The position numbers and the translations under genes are program-made. Of a DNA stretch of 64,000 nucleotides, positions 1 through 8,641 are shown piece after piece. The notes below the pieces were generated by a model that saw only the letters and a program-made list of their open reading frames with translations, ran no database searches and was not told the DNA's origin. Positions within the stretch are counted from its first letter, which is position 1. Each line of letters starts with the position of its first letter. Origin of the DNA: GCA-003244245 sp050699955 (GTDB lineage: Bacteria; Actinomycetota; Actinomycetes; Mycobacteriales; Pseudonocardiaceae); the NCBI GenBank assembly GCA_050699955.1, contig JBOHGD010000007.1, positions 51,900-115,899 on the forward strand, given 5' to 3'.

Positions 1-694
1 CCACGATCAGGTCGTAGAACGCGGAAGCAGGCTCGGTGGACAGTCCGACCGCGGTGGCGATGTCCACCTCGGCCGGGTCGCGCAGGATGGTGCCGTCCGG
101 CGTGATCACGACCGGGATGTCGGTCAGCTCTGCTCCCGCGGCCTCCAGCAGCCGGCGGCCCTCCGGCTCGTCCACGCTGAACCAGCGATAGGGCACCGCG
201 TTGCGAGCCAGGAAGTCCCGCGCGTGGTAGGAGGGCGCCGACCACCGGTGGCCGACCACCTTGGTCTCCTCGACGGCCGCCTCGCCGGTGGTCCGCCAGA
301 TCTCCACCAGCGCGTCCACCACGGGGTAGAGCTTCTCCTCCGGTGGGTCCCACGGCTTGAGCAGGTAGTGGTCGACGTCCACCAGGTTGATCGCCTGAAT
401 CGCGGCATCAGTGTCCGCGTATGCGGTGAGCAGAGCGCGGCGGGCGCGCGGAAACAGGTCCATGGCCTGCTCCAGGAACTCGATGCCGTTCAGCTCCGGC
501 ATGCGGTAGTCGGCCAGTATCGCCGCGACCGGCTGCCCACGCAGCTTGAGCTCCTTGAGTGCGCTCAGTGCGTCGAGCGCGGAGTCGGCGCGCACGATCC
601 GGTAGTGCTCGCCGTAGCGGCGGCGCAGATCCCGGGCCACCGCCCGGGACACCCCGGGGTCGTCGTCCACCGTCAACAGGACGGGTTTGGCCAT
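1..694 (-). CDS. Response regulator/thioredoxin reductase fusion, 5' part only
   Basis: The reading frame runs off the left edge, so only the first 231 codons are visible. Residues 1-125 form a CheY-like receiver: acidic residues D10-D12, phospho-acceptor D62 in a LADYRMPE context, and a Lys near 114 in LLKPW. A linker domain follows (about 140-225, with VVGHRWSAPSYHARDFLARN). The visible part ends in FYDLIV, where the FAD-binding fold of thioredoxin reductase would begin. This order is known in actinobacterial proteins called fused response regulator/thioredoxin-disulfide reductase, so redox signalling is inferred. The ATG is preceded by a GAGGGTGGAG ribosome site. The reductase half cannot be checked here. 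Confidence 0.85.
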   Translation of the reverse strand, partial: MAKPVLLTVDDDPGVSRAVARDLRRRYGEHYRIVRADSALDALSALKELKLRGQPVAAILADYRMPELNGIEFLEQAMDLFPRARRALLTAYADTDAAIQAINLVDVDHYLLKPWDPPEEKLYPVVDALVEIWRTTGEAAVEETKVVGHRWSAPSYHARDFLARNAVPYRWFSVDEPEGRRLLEAAGAELTDIPVVITPDGTILRDPAEVDIATAVGLSTEPASAFYDLIV

Positions 695-781
695 CGCTCC
701 ACCCTCGTTCCGTGCCGGACGTGGTGGTTCCAGCTTGCTGCCTCAGCTCGGCGAGCGCGAGGGGCTCAAGGTGTGCCGGCG

Positions 782-1102
782 CTAGCCGGGTAACGCGAGC
801 AGTTCTTGGACGACGTCGAGCGGCTCACCCGACTTCATCCACTCGAAGTCGCTCCGCTCGTCGTGGCCGGGAAGCCACAACGGCCCGTCGACGGCCTGCC
901 GGATGGCCTCCATGTGCCCGTCAGCGAACAGGATGACCAGTTCGTAGTGCTCGCCGATGGTACGGAAGCCCACCCGGGCGTCCGCGCGGATGCCGGGCAA
1001 TTCGGTGAACCCGGCTGCCCCGAGAAGGCTGCCCGCCTCTTTGATCTCCTTCACGGCCGGGCTCTCCCCGGGGGCCTGGCGTTGGTGCGGGCGGGTGCTC
1101 AT
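782..1102 (-). CDS. Conserved small hypothetical protein, 106 aa
   Basis: The soluble 106-residue protein contains a central stretch FRTIGEHYELVILFADGHME and a C-terminal FEWMKSGEPLDVVQELLAL. No catalytic motif or membrane segment is visible. The frame stays open further upstream, but I place the start at the ATG at 1102 because an AAGGACC ribosome site precedes it and because the upstream residues read as part of a decayed HepT gene. It shares orientation with the response-regulator fusion, 87 bases away. I do not recognise its function. Confidence 0.6.
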   Translation of the reverse strand: MSTRPHQRQAPGESPAVKEIKEAGSLLGAAGFTELPGIRADARVGFRTIGEHYELVILFADGHMEAIRQAVDGPLWLPGHDERSDFEWMKSGEPLDVVQELLALPG

Positions 1103-1166
1103 CGCTCGGGTCCTTGTCCGATGGGTACGGCCTCCGGCCGTGGGCGCTTGCAGCCTTTCACAATGC

Positions 1167-1476
1167 CTACCGAGTGTTCGGTTCTGGAGTCGATGTCGTG
1201 GGGAACACGGCCTGGCCGTCGAGGCGGGCACAACCCGCTGCGCACCGAGCGTGCGCAGCGGCATCGGCGTTGGACTCCGCAACACGCCAGCCCTCCGAGA
1301 CGATGAGGTGACGCGCAATGCGGGCACAGCCCTCGATGGCCGTGATGAAGTGGTCTTCGCTGCCGCTAGCCGGGTGGGATCGTCGAGTAGATCTCCCGGC
1401 GCGGCTCGGTACCTGTCCAAGATCTTGAGGTCGGATGCGACGCGGTCCAGTAACCGGTCGAGCCGTCCTGGCGGGA
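1167..1476 (-). pseudogene. Frameshifted HepT/DUF86-type HEPN toxin remnant
   Basis: In one frame from about 1476 the residues RLDRLLDRVASDLKILDRY, then DLLDDPTRLAAAK, match the start of HepT-like HEPN ribonucleases. At about 1349 the match moves to another frame: FITAIEGCARIARHLIVSEGW, then RVAESNADA. That frame ends in a stop at 1167. The family's RNA-cleaving RxxxxH motif, which should follow, is absent. No partner MNT nucleotidyltransferase antitoxin is seen. One frameshift plus loss of the catalytic end makes an active toxin very unlikely. Family assignment is from memory of HepT sequences. Confidence 0.7.
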
Positions 1477-1562
1477 TGGCCTTAGGCGTTGGTGGCCTGG
1501 CGTGTCGCCCGTTCGCGGGCGCAGTACGGCGTGGTACTGGGGCGCGTTCATAGGATGATCCG

Positions 1563-2624
1563 GTGAGCATCCGCTACATCGGGTCGAAGACCAGAGTGGC
1601 AGCGCAGATCGCCGAGATCGCCGGACCTGCGGAAACCGGACGCACCTTCGTTGACGGGATGGTCGGCTCGGGCAGCGTCGCCCGCGCGGTCGCCGAGCGA
1701 GGGTGGAACCTGCGGATCAACGATCATCTCCTCAGCAGCGTCACGGTCTCTGCCGCTCGGGTCACCTCCGCGCACCAGGTGCCGTTCACCTCGTGGGGTG
1801 GCTACCAGGGTGCGATCGCCACACTGAATGAGGCGCCACCGCGATACGGTGTTATCCATCGGGAATACAGCCCGGCATCCATGGCGACGGTGGGGCACGA
1901 ACGCCGCTATTTCACGGAGAAGAACGCCGCGCGCATCGACGGTATCCGCGCTGAGATAGACTGCTGGACCGGTCGAAGATTACTCAGCCGAGCCGAGCAA
2001 CGGCTGCTTCTCGCCGACCTGTTGCGGGCCACTAATTCCGTCGCCAACACGGCCGGAACCTATGGCTGCTACCTGCGCCATTGGTCGCCGGTCGCGATGC
2101 GACCCTTGACGTTGAGCCCGCGTCCCCTGCTGGCCGAGCCGGTTGAGGTGGAGACGACCACGCTGGACGTCCTCAACTTATCCGTGAGCAGCACGGACGT
2201 GGCCTATTACGACCCGCCATACACGAAGCGCCAGTATGCCGCCTACTATCATATTCTGGAGACCATCACCTACGGCGACGATCCCGGGGTAGGGGGAGTA
2301 ACCGGCCTGCGGCCGTGGACGCACCTGGCGTCGAAGTTCTGCTATCAGCGGCATGCGCTGAACACGATCTGCCGACTCGTCGAGTCCTGCCCGGCACATC
2401 GAATACTGCTGTCCTACAGCGAGGACGGTCACGTGCCGCGGGACAAGCTGGTCGACGCAGTCGGCAGGCTCGGCGCGCTCACGGTGCATGAGCTCGGCCA
2501 CGTCGCCCGCTATCGGCCCAACGGGCCTGCTCGCGCTGCCCGGCCGACCGTGGCCGAGCTGCTCCTCGACCTGCGCACGTCGCCGCCGCACGCGGGCCGC
2601 GTCCGGACCGGAGCCGACGCGTGA
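1563..2624 (+). CDS. D12-class (Dam-like) DNA adenine N6-methyltransferase
   Basis: The 353-residue protein transfers a methyl group from SAM to adenine N6 in DNA. It starts with RYIGSKTR, typical of D12-class enzymes, has the SAM-binding motif FVDGMVGSGSV at about 28-38, and the catalytic DPPY at about 218-221 followed by TKRQYAAYYH. The GTG start follows AGGATG. The 3' end overlaps the next methyltransferase gene by four bases (GTGA), so the two are translationally coupled. Paired adenine methyltransferases usually serve an asymmetric recognition site, one per strand. No endonuclease gene lies beside them. Confidence 0.88.
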   Translation: MSIRYIGSKTRVAAQIAEIAGPAETGRTFVDGMVGSGSVARAVAERGWNLRINDHLLSSVTVSAARVTSAHQVPFTSWGGYQGAIATLNEAPPRYGVIHREYSPASMATVGHERRYFTEKNAARIDGIRAEIDCWTGRRLLSRAEQRLLLADLLRATNSVANTAGTYGCYLRHWSPVAMRPLTLSPRPLLAEPVEVETTTLDVLNLSVSSTDVAYYDPPYTKRQYAAYYHILETITYGDDPGVGGVTGLRPWTHLASKFCYQRHALNTICRLVESCPAHRILLSYSEDGHVPRDKLVDAVGRLGALTVHELGHVARYRPNGPARAARPTVAELLLDLRTSPPHAGRVRTGADA

Positions 2625-4930
2625 GCCCGGTGCGGGCTCATCAGCAGCTTCTGCTCGCCCCCGCTGTCGCGCTGCTGCGTCACGTGGTACGCGATACCGA
2701 CGGCGATCCGATGGCCGCCCGAGATGTCCTGGATGCCGCCGCAGGCCAGGTGGCTGGATTCGACCTCGACGGGTACCGGCACATCCTGGACATCGATCCG
2801 CGGCTGGATACCAGCCTGGCCACCGCCTGGGCGGGAAAGCTACTCGACCTCATCGGGAGCAGCGGCGTACCCCAGCGGCTGGCCCTGGCGACCCTGGGAC
2901 AACCCGAGGTGACCGACACGCGTAGGCGGGCCACCGGTGCCTACTACACCGACTTTCGGCTGGCCCAGTACCTCGCTCGCCGAACCGCGCAACTCGCCGC
3001 CCGCCCGCTCACCCCGTCCAGCACGGTGATCGACACCGCAGCAGGTACCGGGGTACTCCTGGTCGCTCTCGCCGAACAGATCGGGCGCGCCGACGCCGGC
3101 GCCCTGCGTGGTTTGGTCGCCCATGGCCTGAGCGCCGTCGATCTCGATCCGGAGTGCCGCCGGGCAACGGTGGCCGCGCTGGCGTCGCTCACCGCCAACC
3201 TGGACGCCATCGCCGGCATGGCGAAGCGGGTCAGGACCGCGGACAGCCTCGTGGCCGACGGCGACCTGTGGCGCAGCCTCAACGGCGGCGGCAGGTTCGA
3301 CGCCGTGATCGGAAATCCGCCCTGGGAACGCCTCCGAGTAACGCGCCACGAAACCTTGGTGGCCGGAGGGTCGCGTCGGCATTATGGGGCCGACTACGAG
3401 CCTGAACCGCGGCCGAGCGGTGCAGCGGCCCGCGGTGGGGCCGATCGGGTGCGCCGCTACGTCGAGGACCTCACGATTCGATACCCACTGCTCAGCGGCC
3501 GGGAGATCGATCTCTGGCACGCTTTCCTGGCCCTCGGCTGGTCTTTGGTGAGACCTGGCGGCAGCCTTGGCATGCTGCTTCCGGCGGGGCTGATCCGGGC
3601 TCAGGGAACCGAGGCTCTGCGGGCTCACCTGTTGACGAACACGACCGAGGTCGATATGACCGTGTTCCACAACCGGAGCCGTTTCTTCGGCATCGATACC
3701 CGATTCAAGTTTCTCGCGGTGTGTGCGCAGGTGGCGGACGGCCGAAAGGCCATGATCCGGGTCAGCCACAGCGAGAGTGACGACCACGGTGTTGCTGAAC
3801 CGAGAGCAGTACGGATCACATTCGATGCGCTCGCCACCGCTCGCCGTGATCTGACGGTGCCGGAGGTCACCGGTGAGCGCGAATGGCAGATCTTCCAGCA
3901 CATCACGGCGCGCGGTAGCCGCCCGCGGGATCCGGACAGCCCCTGGGCGATGCGGATCACCCGGGAGGTCGACATGACCCGGGCCAGACCGCTGTTCAGC
4001 AGAACGAGATCGGCGGTGCACATTCCGGTCGTCGAAGGACGGATGGTCCACCAATACCGCAGCGGCGCCAAGACCTACGTCACCGGCACCGGCCGTACGG
4101 CGATCTGGCAGCCGTTGGCGCTCGGCGAGACCGATGGTGCACGCGCCCAGTTCTTCGTCGATCCTGCTCGGCTCACGCGTTCCGCGCAGGCGTGCATATC
4201 GCGATCCCGAATCGGGTTCTGCGACATTGTCGGCCAGACGAATGAACGAACTGTTCAGGCGGCGCTGATCGAACCAGGGCGCGTGTGCGGCAACAAGGTA
4301 CCGACCATTGATTTCATCGCCTCAGGTGAGTCAGATGAGGGTGAGCGCAGGCGGCGGGAGCTACTTTTCCTCGCCGCGGCGAACAGTCTGGTCCTCGACT
4401 GGTTCGTCCGCCGGGTGGTCACGACCAGCCTGAACTTCTTCATTCTGCTGGATCTGCCGCTGCCCATGCTTGACCCAGCCAGCCCGGCAGGTGAACGGCT
4501 CGTGGATCTGGCAGCGCACCTGACGGCAGGCGAGGCCATCCGGTACGACAGCGCCCGACAGGTCGCCCAGGATCGCGCCGAGATCGACATGTTGATGTGT
4601 GCGGCGTATGGGATCGACCTCGCTGACCTGCCGGTGATCCTGGCGGACTTCCCCCTGCTCGATCGGCACCAACCGCCGTTGCCGGGGGAGCCACGTTCGA
4701 CCGTCACTGCCGATCTGCTGACCGGTATGTGTGGTGATACGCGGGCCGGCCAGAGGTACCTGGCCGCGACAAGGATGGGGGCGCTCGCCTATGTTCCCGG
4801 GGAGTTCGCCCTGGCCGAGGCGCGGGCGAACGCTCCTGGTGGGCTATCCACCCAGCGGCCAACCGGCGACGAGCTCGTAGCGTGGCGAGCCGTCCGGTCC
4901 GGCGCCGAGTCGGCTACGGACCAGATCTAG
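2621..4930 (+). CDS. N6-adenine DNA methyltransferase (Eco57I/Alw26I-like), 769 aa
   Basis: After an N-terminal helical part of about 100 residues comes RRATGAYYT, the SAM-binding motif DTAAGTGVLL at about 139, and the catalytic NPPWE at about 231. The long C-terminal half probably recognises the target sequence. No PD-(D/E)xK or other nuclease motif is visible, so I call it a methyltransferase rather than a single-chain restriction enzyme. It starts on a GTG inside the stop of the D12 enzyme. Its last 87 bases overlap the convergent thpR gene, which suggests the cassette was inserted here or that the reading frame was extended after insertion. Confidence 0.85.
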   Translation: MSPVRAHQQLLLAPAVALLRHVVRDTDGDPMAARDVLDAAAGQVAGFDLDGYRHILDIDPRLDTSLATAWAGKLLDLIGSSGVPQRLALATLGQPEVTDTRRRATGAYYTDFRLAQYLARRTAQLAARPLTPSSTVIDTAAGTGVLLVALAEQIGRADAGALRGLVAHGLSAVDLDPECRRATVAALASLTANLDAIAGMAKRVRTADSLVADGDLWRSLNGGGRFDAVIGNPPWERLRVTRHETLVAGGSRRHYGADYEPEPRPSGAAARGGADRVRRYVEDLTIRYPLLSGREIDLWHAFLALGWSLVRPGGSLGMLLPAGLIRAQGTEALRAHLLTNTTEVDMTVFHNRSRFFGIDTRFKFLAVCAQVADGRKAMIRVSHSESDDHGVAEPRAVRITFDALATARRDLTVPEVTGEREWQIFQHITARGSRPRDPDSPWAMRITREVDMTRARPLFSRTRSAVHIPVVEGRMVHQYRSGAKTYVTGTGRTAIWQPLALGETDGARAQFFVDPARLTRSAQACISRSRIGFCDIVGQTNERTVQAALIEPGRVCGNKVPTIDFIASGESDEGERRRRELLFLAAANSLVLDWFVRRVVTTSLNFFILLDLPLPMLDPASPAGERLVDLAAHLTAGEAIRYDSARQVAQDRAEIDMLMCAAYGIDLADLPVILADFPLLDRHQPPLPGEPRSTVTADLLTGMCGDTRAGQRYLAATRMGALAYVPGEFALAEARANAPGGLSTQRPTGDELVAWRAVRSGAESATDQI

Positions 4931-5407
4931 CCGCGTGGCGACCCACGGCTGTCCTTCGAAACACGCGAGCTGCTGAGCCAGTGGGCGCAGGTCAGCCGTC
5001 CCGGCTGCGCGGGCCAGCGTGAGGTGTGGGCGGTACGGACGTTGCTCGACCGGCACACCGCTGCGCCGGGCAGCGGCCTGTACCGACTCGGCCAGCCTGC
5101 GCAGCGCGTTGCGATGCCCCTGCGCCGGGTCTGCGCGAATCCCGGTCCATAGCACCCGGTGCCCGAACCGGCCGCCACCGCCGAAGGACAGCGACAGCGG
5201 CGGATGCCGGGCCGCGGCGCGGCCGAGCCTGTTGGTCAGCTCGGCCACGACGCGATCACTCACCTCCCCGAGGAACGTCAGCGTCAGATGCCACTGCTCC
5301 GGGCGGGTCCACCGCAGCTCCGGGGCCCGCTCCCGCAACACCGATATGCTCGCCCGCAGCTCCTCGACGATCTCAGCAGGCGGGGTCAGGGCGACGAACA
5401 GCCGCAT
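4844..5407 (-). CDS. thpR: RNA 2',3'-cyclic phosphodiesterase ThpR (LigT family)
   Basis: The 187-residue protein opens cyclic 2',3'-phosphates on RNA ends. It has the usual family length and both catalytic His motifs, HLTLTFLG near 41 and HLTLAR near 128, with the typical start MRLFVALTPP. The ATG start at 5407 is the first residue of that conserved stretch. Its last 28 codons are antisense to the end of the 769-residue methyltransferase; both reading frames look intact there. Confidence 0.9.
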   Translation of the reverse strand: MRLFVALTPPAEIVEELRASISVLRERAPELRWTRPEQWHLTLTFLGEVSDRVVAELTNRLGRAAARHPPLSLSFGGGGRFGHRVLWTGIRADPAQGHRNALRRLAESVQAAARRSGVPVEQRPYRPHLTLARAAGTADLRPLAQQLACFEGQPWVATRLDLVRSRLGAGPDGSPRYELVAGWPLGG

Positions 5408-5467
5408 CGGGCCATTCTCGCACCGCCGCCGTCAGTCAGCCGCGGGTCCGGCGCCTGCCTAGCCGCC

Positions 5468-5788
5468 TCAGCCCTCCGGGACGAAGCTGCCCTGCACGTA
5501 CTCGGGTTCTGGTAGGACGCGACGGACCGGGCGTCGGGCGATGACCTCGGCCAGATGCCCGGCCCGCCACTGACGTTCGGCGGCGTGGTAACCACCCGGT
5601 GTCGCCAGTACCGTCATCCCGACCCAGCCGCATTCGCAGCGGGGCAGGTAGGCGGAAAAGGTCTGATCAGCGCCATCGCGCACGTCGGTCCAGATACCAC
5701 TCAGCGAGCCGTCCGGTAACAGACCGGCGACCCAGCCCTCATGCTCATCGGTGAACTCGTCGGAATCTGACCCGTTGTACAGCAGCAT
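5468..5788 (-). CDS. Hypothetical protein, 106 aa
   Basis: The protein starts MLLYNGSDSDEF and has a middle section with paired Cys (LPRCECGWVGMTVLATPGGY) and the end EPEYVQGSFVPEG. CxC plus an aromatic surround may bind metal, but I do not recognise the family. I prefer the ATG at 5788 to an upstream TTG at 5809. A GAGGAG sits about 14 bases upstream, and it can pair with CTCCTC just before the start (GAGGAG-AAG-CTCCTC), so the ribosome site may be partly hidden in a small hairpin. Confidence 0.55.
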   Translation of the reverse strand: MLLYNGSDSDEFTDEHEGWVAGLLPDGSLSGIWTDVRDGADQTFSAYLPRCECGWVGMTVLATPGGYHAAERQWRAGHLAEVIARRPVRRVLPEPEYVQGSFVPEG

Positions 5789-6176
5789 GGCAGAGGAGCT
5801 TCTCCTCAACAGATGAACACAAGACTAACGGATTCCAACCTGATCGGTGAATTTGTACCCGTCGGCAGGCACGTTGCACCGTCAGTGGTGCATCCACCGG
5901 ATGGGCTACGGCGCTTCGCGGGCGCACGGCCGCCGGTCGGGTACACCCCCGCCCCCCATACCCGGCCGGCGGTCCCCCGCGCGGCCCCCGCTCGACCCGC
6001 AAGTGACCGGCGGGGGCCGGTCTTGGCCCAAGATTTGCGGCCGGACGTGATGCTACGGCGCCTTCTGGGTAGGCGGAACCGCATGTCAAGATTCCCTGAC
6101 AGCCGGTCCCACCTGGGTGTATTCGGGTGACGAGGCCGAGCCGGTGCGGTGACGGAGCTACCTTTCCTGGTCTCGA
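5789..6176. other. Intergenic stretch without recognisable gene
   Basis: I see no coding pattern here. The plus-strand frame from 5813 is low in hydrophobic residues, rich in Pro/Arg, and has no ribosome site. The stretch holds the 3' side of the flavin monooxygenase gene and the promoter side of the 106-residue protein. Confidence 0.5.
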
Positions 6177-7664
6177 TCAGGCATGCACCGACTCGGGGAC
6201 CTTTTCGTACACCAGATACTCGTGCGGCCGGAAGTTACGGGTGGCCTGCCGGAAGCGCCAGGTGAACGTCGGCCACAGCGTGGTATTGCGGCCCTGCTCA
6301 TCCAGGTACCAGCTGACGCAGCCCCCGGCCTTCCACACCGTCCGTCCCATTCTGGACTGGATGGCATCGTTGTACGCGGCCTGCGCCTCGGGTCGGACCT
6401 CTACCGCGGTGGCACCACTGCGACGCAGGTAGCGCAGTGCGTCGATGGTGTAGGCCAGCTGGCATTCGATCATGTAGATCATCGAGCTGTGACCGAGCCC
6501 GGTGTTCGGGCCGACCAGGATGAACAGGTTGGGGAACCCGGCGACGGTGGTGCCCCGGTGTGCCTGCACCCCACCGGACCACGCATCGGCCAGGCTGCGG
6601 CCATCGCGGCCGTGCAGCCGGGTCGCGACCGGCATGTCGGTGACGTGGAAACCGGTGCCGAAGACGATGGCGTCCGCCTCGCTGCGGGTGCCGTCCGTGG
6701 CGCGCACCCAGTCCGGGCCGACCTCGGCGATCCCCGAATCGACCACGTCGACGTTGGGTTTCGTCAGCGCGGGAAGGTAGTCGTCGGAGAGCAGGATGCG
6801 CTTGCATCCGATGGTGTAGTCCGGCGTCAGCTTGGCCCGCAGAGCGGCATCGGGGACCTGTCGGCGCAGGTGTCTGCGGGCCATCAACTCGGCGATCTTG
6901 AGCAGTCGCGGGTTGTTGGTGAAGCCGGGCACGGTCAGTTCTCGGGACCAGTAGATCCCGGCCCGTGCCAGCCGCTGCAGGCTGGGTACCGCGCTGTACA
7001 GCGTGCGTTCGAACCCACTGTTGTTCCGGTCACCGCGCGGCAGGATCCACGGCGGGGTGCGCTGGAAGATCGTCAAGGAGGCGACGGCGGGCTGGATCTG
7101 TGGGACGAACTGGATGGCCGAGGCACCGGTACCTACCACCGCAACCCGCTGGTCCCGCAGGTCGTAGTCATGGTCCCAGCGCGCGGAGTGGAACACCGCG
7201 CCCTGGAAGGAATCCAGTCCGGGAAGGTTCGGGACAGCGGGATCTGAGAGCGCCCCGGTACCGGTTATCAGCACGTCACAGGTCAGCTCACCGCGGCTGG
7301 TGCACACCCGCCAGCGGCGCCGCGCATGGTCCCAGGCGGCATCGAGCATCTCGTGCTGAAACCGGATGTGCGGACGTACTCCGTAGCTGTCGGTGCAGTG
7401 CCGCAGATAGTCCCAGATCTCGTGCCGGCTGGAGAAGCTACGGCTCCATGAGGGGTTGAGCTCGAAGGAGAACGAGTACAGGTGTGAGGGCACGTCGCAG
7501 GCGCAACCGGGGTAGCTGTTGTCCCGCCAGGTACCGCCGAGGTCCCCGGCTCGTTCCAGCACCACGAAGTCCGTCATACCCTGCTGGCGTAGCCGGATGG
7601 CCATCCCCAGCCCGGCGAAACCGGTACCGACGACGATGACGTGGTGGTGCGTCTGCTCGCTCAT
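6177..7664 (-). CDS. Flavin-containing (Baeyer-Villiger-type) monooxygenase
   Basis: The 495-residue flavoprotein inserts oxygen into ketones or related substrates using FAD and NADPH. The FAD-binding GTGFAG lies at 13-18, GGTWRDNSYPGCACDVPSHLY follows at about 43, the type I Baeyer-Villiger fingerprint FxGxxxHxxxWD reads FQGAVFHSARWD at about 153, and a second dinucleotide motif GTGASA is near 177. The length is standard. It is transcribed away from the TetR gene cluster, and a perfect 15-base palindrome lies 23 bases upstream of the start. The substrate cannot be told from sequence. Confidence 0.9.
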   Translation of the reverse strand: MSEQTHHHVIVVGTGFAGLGMAIRLRQQGMTDFVVLERAGDLGGTWRDNSYPGCACDVPSHLYSFSFELNPSWSRSFSSRHEIWDYLRHCTDSYGVRPHIRFQHEMLDAAWDHARRRWRVCTSRGELTCDVLITGTGALSDPAVPNLPGLDSFQGAVFHSARWDHDYDLRDQRVAVVGTGASAIQFVPQIQPAVASLTIFQRTPPWILPRGDRNNSGFERTLYSAVPSLQRLARAGIYWSRELTVPGFTNNPRLLKIAELMARRHLRRQVPDAALRAKLTPDYTIGCKRILLSDDYLPALTKPNVDVVDSGIAEVGPDWVRATDGTRSEADAIVFGTGFHVTDMPVATRLHGRDGRSLADAWSGGVQAHRGTTVAGFPNLFILVGPNTGLGHSSMIYMIECQLAYTIDALRYLRRSGATAVEVRPEAQAAYNDAIQSRMGRTVWKAGGCVSWYLDEQGRNTTLWPTFTWRFRQATRNFRPHEYLVYEKVPESVHA

Positions 7665-7686
7665 GGGACGCTCCCGGGCCGGTGGT

Positions 7687-7701
7687 GTTACCTTCGGTAA
7701 C
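7687..7701. promoter_or_regulatory. Palindromic operator upstream of the monooxygenase
   Basis: GTTACCTTCGGTAAC is a perfect inverted repeat (6+3+6), immediately followed by a further half-site-like CTTACCG. It lies 23 bases before the monooxygenase ATG in the divergent region leading to the TetR gene at 8642. This form fits a TetR-family operator. That the nearby TetR protein binds it is inference. Confidence 0.5.
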
Positions 7702-7965
7702 CTTACCGTTGAGTAGATAGCGATGTCCAGTCGACCGACATCGAGTGCCCGGGTCTCCCGGCCTGCTCGCCCATCGGGTTTATCACGCCTTTGGCGGCAT
7801 CGTTTAACGCACCTGTTCGACCAGTCACCGCGCCGGGACGGCCGTCGGACGCGGCGCGCGTATCGCTTGCTGCCGTTGCCACGTTGCGTCCTGGTAGGCC
7901 TTATCGCACGTTGCGGTCCCTCCGCTGCGGCGAATATCCCTAGCGACGATGGGAGATCGTGCCCA

Positions 7966-8580
7966 GTGGCATATGAATCGCTCGCGCAGGACTACCGAGC
8001 CTCGGTCGGTCGCCACATTTCCGCTGCCGACGCCGAGGTTCTTTGCGCACCGGAGCACCTAGCCGTCGTCGCTGCGGCTGTGCTGGGTTGGGAGGGAGCC
8101 GTGCTGCCCCCGGCCGCACTGCTGGGCCGCCGCGTTGTGGTCGTCGCGGATCTTCTGGAGGAAGTGCACGAGCGGCGGATCGCTTCGGGCTGGGGCCCGG
8201 TGACCGACCGGATGTCGATATCCACCTGGGACTGGCCTGAGATGCGGCGGTTCGTGCCGCCTCCTGCGGTGCGGCTGCGTGGCGTGCTGGCGCCGGCCCG
8301 GCACTGGCGCACCGGCCTGGCCGGTGCGGTGCCGTTCAGCGGCTTGTGCGCCACCGCACTGCTACTGCCTGCGCACATCGCTCGAGATGGGGAGTGCCTC
8401 GCGCACGCCGCGCACCACGGACCCACCGTGGTCGCCGCCGCAGGACCGCATGACCTCGACCCCGATGCCGTCGACGTGGTGCAGGCGGGCCGCTTGGGTC
8501 CGTCCGCACCCACCCCGTCGGACACCGTCAGCCGATGGGTGCACGAACTGGTCTACGACCGGCTGCTGCGGAGCTGCTGA
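7966..8580 (+). CDS. Hypothetical protein, about 204 aa
   Basis: The reading frame is open from 7723, but residues before 7966 are Arg/Ser/Pro-rich and look non-coding. I start at the GTG at 7966, preceded by GGGAG, giving VAYESLAQDYRASVGRHI. The rest is Ala/Leu-rich with GWEGAVLPPAALLGRRVVVV, DWPEMRRFVPPPAVRLRGVL and a C-terminal SRWVHELVYDRLL. There is no signal peptide or catalytic motif that I know. It lies 61 bases upstream of the TetR gene in the same direction and may share its transcript. Confidence 0.5.
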   Translation: MAYESLAQDYRASVGRHISAADAEVLCAPEHLAVVAAAVLGWEGAVLPPAALLGRRVVVVADLLEEVHERRIASGWGPVTDRMSISTWDWPEMRRFVPPPAVRLRGVLAPARHWRTGLAGAVPFSGLCATALLLPAHIARDGECLAHAAHHGPTVVAAAGPHDLDPDAVDVVQAGRLGPSAPTPSDTVSRWVHELVYDRLLRSC

Positions 8581-8641
8581 CCGCTTTCACTTCTCGGACA
8601 CCCATCCCAACCGCGACTGCCGCGCGAGGAGGCCGGGACAG

